Of a stretch of 36,045 nucleotides of DNA, positions 30,288 to 36,045 are shown one piece after another. Source of the stretch: CAG-390 sp964522215 (GTDB taxonomy: Bacteria > Bacillota > Clostridia > Oscillospirales > CAG-272); NCBI GenBank assembly GCA_964522215.1, contig CAZFVR010000016.1, forward strand, positions 1 to 36,045. The letters run 5' to 3'. The notes beneath the pieces were generated by a model, which saw only the letters and a program-made list of their open reading frames with translations, searched no databases and was not told where the DNA came from. Position numbers and translations under genes: made by a program. The stretch's first letter is position 1. The number at the start of each line of letters is the position of its first letter.

Positions 30288-31622
30288 TTATTTCGTATCG
30301 TCGCCCTTTTCGCGAATTATAAGCTTTATCGGCGTGCCGGCAAAGCCGAATGTCTCGCGCAGGCAGTTCTCTATATATCTTTGGTAGGAAAAATGGAACA
30401 GCTCGGCGCTGTTGCAAAAGATAACAAAGGTGGGGGGAGCTACAGAGGTCTGCGTCATATAATAGATGCGCAGTCTCTTGCCCTTATCTGTGGGCGGCTG
30501 AACACGCGTTACCGCCTCGCGCAGAACATCGTTTAGCATTCCGGTGGATATGCGCATGACAGAGGAGGAATACACGGCGTTGATCTGGCCGAAAAGGTTT
30601 GTCACGCGCTGTCCCGTGAGGGCTGAGACGTACATTATCGGCGCATAGGGCATATATGAGAGTGCTATGCGGATCTTGTTATCAAAATCGCGCACGGTGG
30701 AGTTGTCCTTGCCATCTATCGAGTCCCATTTGTTTACAACTATCACCGATGCCTTGCCCGCCTCATGCGCGATGCCGGCTATTTTTTCGTCCTGCTCGGT
30801 TATACCCTCGCCTGCATCGATCATGATAAGGCATACATCGGCGCGCTCAACTGCGGTGTGGGCGCGAAGGACGGAATACCTCTCAACGCTGTCCTTTATC
30901 TTGGCACTGCGGCGGATACCCGCCGTGTCGATAAATGTGTAGGTGCCAAACTGATTTACCACGCGGGTGTCTATCGCATCGCGCGTCGTGCCGGGAATGT
31001 TTGAGACTATCATTCTGTCAGCACCCGATATGCGGTTGACCAGGGAGGATTTACCCGCGTTCGGCTTGCCGATAACGGCAACGCGAATGCCGGCCTCAGG
31101 CTCTTCTGCCGCCTCCTCCTCGGGCAGGAGCTTTAGCACCTCGTCAAGCAGGTCGCCTGTACCTGTACCGTGGACGGAGGAGAGCGCTATCAGCTCGCTG
31201 TCAAAGCCGAACTCGTAAAATTCGTAAAATTCGGGCGGGGTGGCACCAACGCTGTCGCATTTGTTTACTGCAACCACCACGGGCTTGCGGCTCTTTTTAA
31301 GCATTACCGCTATCTCGCGGTCATCGGCGGTGGGTCCTGTGCGAACGTCGCACAAAAAGATTATGACATCCGCGGTCTCAATGGCTATCTGCGCCTGCAT
31401 GCGCATATGCGAGAGGATGATATCATCGGTGCGCGGCTCGATACCGCCGGTATCTATAACGGTCAGGGCGCGGCCGCACCATTCGGTCTCGCCGTATATA
31501 CGGTCGCGTGTCACACCGGGGGTGTCCTCTACTATTGCACGCCGCTCGCCTATAAGCTTGTTAAAAAGCGTGCTCTTGCCCACATTGGGTCTTCCTACTA
31601 TTGCAATTACGGGTCTTGACAT
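30288..31622 (-). CDS. der: GTPase Der (EngA)
   Basis: The 444-residue protein has two tandem G domains and a KH-like C-terminus (~355-444). The first has GRPNVGKST (10-18), DTGG and NKCD (120-123). The second has GKPNAGKSS (185-193), DTAG (232-235) and NKWD (297-300). The double G domain is unique to Der, required for 50S ribosome assembly. Its Shine-Dalgarno is weak. A minus-strand TATAAT (31686-31681) without a good -35 could be its promoter. The clostridial neighbours plsY and gpsA are missing. Confidence 0.95.
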   Translation of the reverse strand: MSRPVIAIVGRPNVGKSTLFNKLIGERRAIVEDTPGVTRDRIYGETEWCGRALTVIDTGGIEPRTDDIILSHMRMQAQIAIETADVIIFLCDVRTGPTADDREIAVMLKKSRKPVVVAVNKCDSVGATPPEFYEFYEFGFDSELIALSSVHGTGTGDLLDEVLKLLPEEEAAEEPEAGIRVAVIGKPNAGKSSLVNRISGADRMIVSNIPGTTRDAIDTRVVNQFGTYTFIDTAGIRRSAKIKDSVERYSVLRAHTAVERADVCLIMIDAGEGITEQDEKIAGIAHEAGKASVIVVNKWDSIDGKDNSTVRDFDNKIRIALSYMPYAPIMYVSALTGQRVTNLFGQINAVYSSSVMRISTGMLNDVLREAVTRVQPPTDKGKRLRIYYMTQTSVAPPTFVIFCNSAELFHFSYQRYIENCLRETFGFAGTPIKLIIREKGDDTK

Positions 31623-32038
31623 TTCTAACCATCACCCTCGCAGTTGCGACGGCTTCCTTATCTTTTAAAATCTTTTTCGTATTATATACGGGGCTTTTTG
31701 TTTTGCGGTTTGGAGATCATAATATTAAGATCTTGCCGGCGCAAAGATCCGGTCTTACCTCCTCATCCGTCAGCCTGCGGCTGACACCCTATAGGATATG
31801 AGAGGGCTTGGCAGGAGTCGGTGCTTTTGCCTGCAAACTTAAAACAACTATATCCATCGCTTTCGGCGGTAGCCGTCCCCGCCATGCGGAGTTTATCGAT
31901 AGCCGTAAGCGAATGCAATATCCATCGCCATGGGCGACCACAGGCGCCCTGACTATCCTATATCATATAAAACATCGCAAAAAGTCATCAAACGATCTCC
32001 CCGACCTCGCCCGGGCGCCCGCTCAGCCCGTCTCGGTA
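31623..32038. other. 416-bp gap between der and the lipoprotein gene
   Basis: No credible ORF. It contains a possible der promoter element (31681-31686), the right copy of the dispersed repeat (31721-31788) and an 11-bp direct repeat ATATCCATCGC (31850-31860 and 31918-31928). GC-rich inverted elements near 32000-32051 may end the lipoprotein transcript (CCCGACC 32000-32006 with GGTCGGG 32045-32051). The middle, ~31790-31990, shows nothing recognisable. Confidence 0.5.
31721..31788 (-). repeat. Dispersed palindromic repeat, right copy
   Basis: Read on the minus strand: a 7-bp hairpin GTCAGCC-GCA-GGCTGAC (31785-31769), the core TGACGGATGAGGAGGTAA (31772-31755, identical to 5-22), a second hairpin GATCTTTGC/GCAAGATC (31749-31729, one bulge), and ATATT. 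The left copy has the same order. Between copies a T-to-C change in one hairpin-2 arm is matched by A-to-G in the other, keeping the pair. This argues for selection on, or a mechanism acting through, the fold. Confidence 0.65.
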
Positions 32039-32992
32039 TCACCGGGTCGGGCTCATTAAAAGGTAGGCATTGGCAGTCGCAAGCGGCAACGAGAACTCGG
32101 CAAAGCCGCCGAGGTTTGAGGTCAGCTCTATCACGATCACCAGCTCGGTGGGGGTAAAATAGGTATCGGGGTAGGTGTTGTACAGCTCGTACATCGAGTA
32201 CTGTGTCATCATGTCGGAAAGAGATATCGAGCTTGTAATATTCTCCATGCCGCTTATCTGCTTAAACCGTCCCGCCTCAAACAGCTCGCGGAGCTTGCCA
32301 AAGTCGGAGTACAGCTTTTTTTGCGATATATTGCGGCCGGTGCTGAGGTTTATCACGTTGGCATAAACAAAATTTAGGTTTGCGGTGTCATCCGAATAGC
32401 TGAGCTCGCCCTCCGATCTCACCGCCAAAAGATTACCGCCAAGGTATGTCACGGTCGAGCTTTTTATCTCGTATTTTACCGTTACACCGCTTTTGGTGTA
32501 CTCATCAAGCCCCAGCAGTCGGTTTTTAAACTCGGATGCGGCTATCTCCGCCAAAAGCTCGTTTATCTTTGTTTGCATGTCGGGGTTTGAAAGCCCTGTC
32601 ATCTTGGGGTAGCGCAGTATCTTGCGGCTCTTTTGTGCGCCGACCTCTGCCAGCACCTCGTCAAGTGTCACCGTTTCGTAATCATAGGAGACTATATCAA
32701 CTATCTGCGTGGTCTCCTCGGTGACGGGCTTGGTCGTAGGCCCTGCGGGTGCGGTGGTCACATCTCCGATGGGCGCGGTGGTGTCATTCCCGCCGGTCTC
32801 CGGCTCGGTCTCCGGCTCTGTCATGGACGGGTCATCTGTCAGCACGTCCACGCCGACGACAAGCGAGTGGTCGGGTAGATCATCACCTGCGCGGTGGCAG
32901 GCAATGAGCGTCAGCGATGCAAGTGTTGGCAAAAGCAGTGCCGCGGCGGCAAAGCGTGCCGTGGATATTTGTTTTTGATCTTTACTTTTCAT
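32039..32992 (-). CDS. Putative lipoprotein, DUF4163/DUF3298-like
   Basis: The 317-residue precursor has a lipobox L29-I-A-C32 after a hydrophobic core, then a ~60-residue Thr/Pro/Glu linker. The globular part (~95-317) begins with 'YETVTLDEVL'. It has 'YPKMTGLSNPDMQTKINELLAE' near 127 and 'AVRSEGELSYSDDTANLNFVYANVINLSTGRNI' near 195, reminiscent of DUF4163 followed by DUF3298, as found beside deacetylase domains in PdaC-like proteins. No catalytic domain is attached. It lies 84 bp downstream of the DUF512 gene on the same strand. The ATG has no clear Shine-Dalgarno. Confidence 0.65.
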   Translation of the reverse strand: MKSKDQKQISTARFAAAALLLPTLASLTLIACHRAGDDLPDHSLVVGVDVLTDDPSMTEPETEPETGGNDTTAPIGDVTTAPAGPTTKPVTEETTQIVDIVSYDYETVTLDEVLAEVGAQKSRKILRYPKMTGLSNPDMQTKINELLAEIAASEFKNRLLGLDEYTKSGVTVKYEIKSSTVTYLGGNLLAVRSEGELSYSDDTANLNFVYANVINLSTGRNISQKKLYSDFGKLRELFEAGRFKQISGMENITSSISLSDMMTQYSMYELYNTYPDTYFTPTELVIVIELTSNLGGFAEFSLPLATANAYLLMSPTR

Positions 32993-33076
32993 CTTTTTGT
33001 TTCTTTTCGCTCGCCCGGGGTCGGTCGAGCCGTGTGTTTGTGGGTGGGGATCAAGAGCTCAAATAAGATCCTGCAT

Positions 33077-34402
33077 TCAGTCAAGCTCGGTTGGGTCCTC
33101 ACCTGTCAGCGCGGCAATAAACTCGCCGCCGTCGCATTTTATCGGCTTTGCGGGAACACCCAGCCTCTCCGAAAGCTCGGCGGGGGTCATGCCGCAAAGA
33201 AAGAGGTCTCCCTCCGCCCGCAGTGCGTTGGAGGGAAAGTACAGCACCTCGCCAAGCTCGCACCCTTCAAGCTGTGCGGCAATATCGCGGCCCGTCAGCA
33301 GACCCGCCACCGTAATGGTCTCGCCAAAAAAGTCGTTGCGTATCCTGTATACGTTAACGCGCAGATGACCGTGCGCCTCCTCAGCGCGGCGGGCAAGGGA
33401 CAGCAGTGTCTCATATGCCGCATAGCCGGTTGCCACGGATACCACTCTTTCGGGGGCATCGTCGGGTGCGCGGTCGGTAAAGCGCAGCTCGGCCTCCGCT
33501 TCCTCGCCAAAGGAGGTCAGCATTCCAACGCCGTCCTCTATCTGGCCGTAGTCCTCGTAAAAATCCGGTGGCGGGAGCGGCACTCCGCCGCGCACGTAAA
33601 ACTCGTCCGAGCAGCGCACTATGTGGCTGCCGCATTCAGCGTAAAATCTATCCGACCAGCGTGTTACCTGCGCTATTACCTCTCGGCATTCCTCGGGTGA
33701 GAATAGCGTCAGCGGGGTAAGACCCTCGCGATATTTGGTAATGCCTGCGGGGACTATCGTTATCGCCTCAAGGGATGGGCGCAGGCAGGCAAGATCGCCA
33801 AGCGTTCGCTCAAGCGCCTCGCCGTCGTTTATGCCGCGGCAAAGCACTATCTGCGCATGCAAAACTATCCCGGCCTCCGCAAAGCGGTCAAGATATTTAA
33901 GTGTTTTGCCCGCAAAGCGATTGTGCATCATGCGGCAACGCAGCTCAGGGTCGGTCGTGTGGACCGAAACATTTATCGGCGAGATGTGCATCTCAATTAT
34001 GCGGTCTATCTCGTGTTCGGTGAGGTTCGTTAGGGTAATATAGCTGCCCTGCAGAAAGGAGAGGCGCGAGTCGTCATCCTTAAAATAGCAGGTGGGGCGC
34101 ATTCCCGGCGGGTTTTGATCTATAAAGCAAAAGATGCATGCATTGCGGCAGGAGTGCTTTTCGTCCATCAGTGCCGAGCCAAACTCAAGCCCCGGGTCAT
34201 CCTCCTCCGCCTTGCGGATGCGGAATACCTGCCTGCGTCCATCGCGCATGACTTCAAGCTTCAACCGCCGCTCGTATATTCTGAAACGGTAGTCAAGCAC
34301 GTCGCATATCTCATGACCGTTTACCGTCATCAGCTCGTCGCCCGCCAAAAGTCCGACGGACTCTGCCATGCTGCCCGGCGTGACTCCTGTTATTTTTACC
34401 AT
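33077..34402 (-). CDS. DUF512 radical SAM/PDZ protein
   Basis: The 441-residue protein opens with a PDZ-like domain (~1-65: 'ITGVTPGSMAESVGLLAGDELMTVNG'). It then has a radical-SAM-type cluster C85-x3-C89-x2-C92 within 'CRNACIFCFIDQ', a TIM-barrel-like middle, and the C-terminal DUF512 domain (PF04459, ~215-420). The family (TIGR03279-like) is conserved in Clostridia and cyanobacteria, commonly next to der; its function is unknown. ATG 34402 follows AAGGAG at nine bases; the longer frame to 34516 would start inside the -35 of the promoter and is rejected. Confidence 0.9.
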   Translation of the reverse strand: MVKITGVTPGSMAESVGLLAGDELMTVNGHEICDVLDYRFRIYERRLKLEVMRDGRRQVFRIRKAEEDDPGLEFGSALMDEKHSCRNACIFCFIDQNPPGMRPTCYFKDDDSRLSFLQGSYITLTNLTEHEIDRIIEMHISPINVSVHTTDPELRCRMMHNRFAGKTLKYLDRFAEAGIVLHAQIVLCRGINDGEALERTLGDLACLRPSLEAITIVPAGITKYREGLTPLTLFSPEECREVIAQVTRWSDRFYAECGSHIVRCSDEFYVRGGVPLPPPDFYEDYGQIEDGVGMLTSFGEEAEAELRFTDRAPDDAPERVVSVATGYAAYETLLSLARRAEEAHGHLRVNVYRIRNDFFGETITVAGLLTGRDIAAQLEGCELGEVLYFPSNALRAEGDLFLCGMTPAELSERLGVPAKPIKCDGGEFIAALTGEDPTELD

Positions 34403-34487
34403 TGCGCGTGTCTCCTTGGTGTGTATTCGGTCGGTCGACGCCGTGCGTGAGCCTGCATTCGACCAAGCGTGCGTGTGATAACATATT

Positions 34488-34516
34488 ATTATATCACATT
34501 GTCTCTCTTTTGTCAA
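34488..34516 (-). promoter_or_regulatory. Consensus promoter of the DUF512 gene
   Basis: On the minus strand TTGACA (34516-34511), 17-bp spacer, TATAAT (34493-34488), an exact consensus. The leader contains a GGTCGA/TCGACC inverted pair (34433-34438 with 34459-34464). Confidence 0.9.
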
Positions 34517-34539
34517 TTACACGTCGCGGCAAGTTGGGG

Positions 34540-36045
34540 TCAGTCGGCGGACATGGATGAGAGATATTCCTCAAGGCAAAGCCCGGAGCTGTATATGCGC
34601 TCGGCGTGGTATCTGCCCACATACCTAAAGTGCCACGGCTCGGCGGCATGCCCCGTCAGCTCGGTCTTATCCGCGGGATAGCGCAGGATAAACCCGAATT
34701 TGTGTGCATTTTCGCAAAGCCAGCTGTATACTCGGCTGTCGGCAAACGCCGCTGCGGCCGGGGAGGTGTCGCTAAGATCTGCCGCCAGCCCGCTTTGGTG
34801 CTCGTCACAGCCCGGCTCGATCGCGTAGGTAAGCACCACGCGGCGGGCATCGGCAAGCGAGAGGGTGTATATATTTTTAGATATGTAGTTTTCGTTTAGA
34901 TACTCCTGCCCGAGTGCGGCGTATGCGCGGTCGCTGAAGCGTTTGCCGGTGGCGGCGTAGAAGAGGGAGCTGAAGTTCCGCTCTGCCGAAAGATAGCCGT
35001 CAAACCGCGCGGCGGCATCCTCATAGGAGGTATACCCGTGTGCGGCGGCAAGCTCGGGATATCCCGCAGCGCGCGCCTCAAGTATCATCGCCTCAAGCGC
35101 ACGTGCGGCATAAAGCGAGAGGGTGGGCGGCGCGCTTGTATCCTGCGCGGCTGAGGCGGATATGGTCGTCAGCGCGGCGGGCGTGTAGCTGTAACCCAAG
35201 CGCACGCTGTTATTCACCTGCAAAAGATATTCATCTCGCTCCGGCATGGTTGGGGACATATACCGCTCGTATTCCGAAAGGTCAGCCAAAAACTCATAGC
35301 TTGGTGCGCTCTCGGCGGGCGGCAGAGAGGTATCGGGTGCATCGGATATCGATATGCGCTCTGCGGGTGTCGCGGCTTTCAGCGTAAAGGCAGGCGACAT
35401 GAGCGCCCCCACCTCCCCGAAAGCATCGGGATCCGGCACGCGCTCTATCGTGATCACGAGGGCTCGACTCCCGCGCCGTTCTACCTCCTCAAGTGAGGCC
35501 TCTATCCCCAAAAGATAGTCGCCCACAAAGGAGAGTGGTACCCATATATGGGTGGTCTCCTCATCTCGACGCGGTGCGCCCTCAAGCATTACAGGGTTGC
35601 CGTTTACCACGGCGGTTAGACTGCCCGGGGTGATAGCGGCACTTTCGCCGCCCGGCGTTTCAAAGATCAGCTCCTCCGGTGTGCCGCTGATGCCGATCTC
35701 CAAAAGCTCGGCTATCTCGGTCAGATCAAGGTATGGGATATCCCCAACCATCACCTCGTCGCGGTCAAGTCGGCGCGTTTTGCCGCACACCGTGTAGGTA
35801 AATCCGCGTGTGTCCCGCCCATTGCCCGATGCTGTGGTAACAAGGCGGATAGCCATGGCGGAGGCAAGCAGGGATGCGGATATCATCAAAACGATCAAAA
35901 AGAGCAATAGGTTCTCACCCAGCGCGGCGGCGCGTGCGGCAAGCTCGGCACGCCTTTTTTCTTTAATACGGCGGCGGATCTCACGTTGGCGCGCCTCCTC
36001 CGCCTCCCGTTTTTTTGCCGCTTCTATGCGGCGGCGTTCGGCCTC
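34540..36045 (-). CDS. D-alanyl-D-alanine carboxypeptidase, VanY family (5' end outside window)
   Basis: The frame stays open to the right edge, giving 501 visible residues without a start. The first ~45 are strongly charged (Arg/Glu/Lys/Ala) and helical, then one membrane segment ('LLLFLIVLMISASLLASAMAI'). An exported region follows, with a copper-amine-oxidase-N-like beta domain ('MVGDIPYLDLTEIAELLEI', 'VVNGNPVMLEGAP', 'WVPLSFVGDYLLGI'). The C-terminal VanY domain (PF02557) has zinc and catalytic motifs 'EHQSGLAADL' and 'EPWHFRYVG'. It should trim the terminal D-Ala from peptidoglycan stems as a type II membrane protein. The apparent start at TTG 35907 is not real, because coding sequence continues before it. 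No terminator is seen after the stop. Confidence 0.88.
   Translation of the reverse strand, partial: EAERRRIEAAKKREAEEARQREIRRRIKEKRRAELAARAAALGENLLLFLIVLMISASLLASAMAIRLVTTASGNGRDTRGFTYTVCGKTRRLDRDEVMVGDIPYLDLTEIAELLEIGISGTPEELIFETPGGESAAITPGSLTAVVNGNPVMLEGAPRRDEETTHIWVPLSFVGDYLLGIEASLEEVERRGSRALVITIERVPDPDAFGEVGALMSPAFTLKAATPAERISISDAPDTSLPPAESAPSYEFLADLSEYERYMSPTMPERDEYLLQVNNSVRLGYSYTPAALTTISASAAQDTSAPPTLSLYAARALEAMILEARAAGYPELAAAHGYTSYEDAAARFDGYLSAERNFSSLFYAATGKRFSDRAYAALGQEYLNENYISKNIYTLSLADARRVVLTYAIEPGCDEHQSGLAADLSDTSPAAAAFADSRVYSWLCENAHKFGFILRYPADKTELTGHAAEPWHFRYVGRYHAERIYSSGLCLEEYLSSMSAD

Noticed and set aside
1..36045. CRISPR arrays, prophage, insertion sequences or rRNA
   Set aside because: No regularly spaced repeats, cas genes, transposase, integrase, phage structural genes or rRNA sequence were recognised on either strand.

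Overview
The window looks like a chromosomal segment of an uncultured spore-forming Clostridia (Oscillospiraceae or a related gut lineage; this placement is inference). Supporting signs are Gram-positive Shine-Dalgarno sequences (GGAGG, AAGGAG), sigma-A promoters that nearly all have a 17-bp spacer, a YtvI-type sporulation membrane protein, a SleB-like cell wall hydrolase, an ECF vitamin-transporter S component, and the clostridial pairing of a DUF512 radical-SAM protein with der. I see no phage, transposase, CRISPR array or rRNA. About 28 protein genes and one tRNA are supported, many in short operons with 1-4 nt overlaps.

Layout. 1-145: palindromic repeat material and a terminator. 145-2932 (minus): a TIM-barrel sugar isomerase-like protein followed by a polytopic GT-C-like membrane protein. 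3241-5791 (plus): an operon of ECF S component, class-I glutamine-amidotransferase-like hydrolase (C26), and a two-gene chromate-type transporter. 6043-7527 (minus): an orphan ABC solute-binding lipoprotein, divergent from 7840-11645 (plus), a heterodimeric ABC exporter with one degenerate ATP site. 11935-14204 (plus): ytvI and holA. 14205-14506: noncoding DNA with a cluster of DnaA-box-like sequences. 14507-17317 (plus): a DUF1287 protein and a large secreted protein with InlB-type repeats. 17614-17690 (minus): tRNA-Arg(CCG). 17813-20611 (minus): a PMCA-type calcium ATPase, divergent from a Gfo/Idh/MocA oxidoreductase (20807-21976).

22066-24887 (minus) is an operon of sn-glycerol-1-phosphate dehydrogenase, a CPBP intramembrane protease and ruvX. 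It is followed by a SleB-like hydrolase (25235-25732, minus), a DUF1934 protein (25866-26549, plus), about 780 bp of low-coding DNA with possible gene debris, and L-lactate dehydrogenase (27334-28296, plus). The right end is all minus strand: a VanY-like carboxypeptidase running off the edge, the DUF512 radical-SAM protein, a lipoprotein, a 416-bp gap holding the second copy of the dispersed repeat, then der, obgE and inorganic pyrophosphatase.

Most of the window is ordinary housekeeping and envelope biology. The observations most worth checking are: (1) a dispersed repeat with two copies, one at each end of the window, sharing an exact 18-bp core and a hairpin in which an arm change is compensated; (2) the DnaA-box-like cluster downstream of holA; (3) a consensus promoter, ribosome site and small ORF running antisense into the SleB-like gene; (4) operator-like inverted repeats embedded in or beside several strong promoters; and (5) the ECF/C26/chromate-transporter operon and the G1P dehydrogenase/CPBP/ruvX operon, whose combined roles are unclear.
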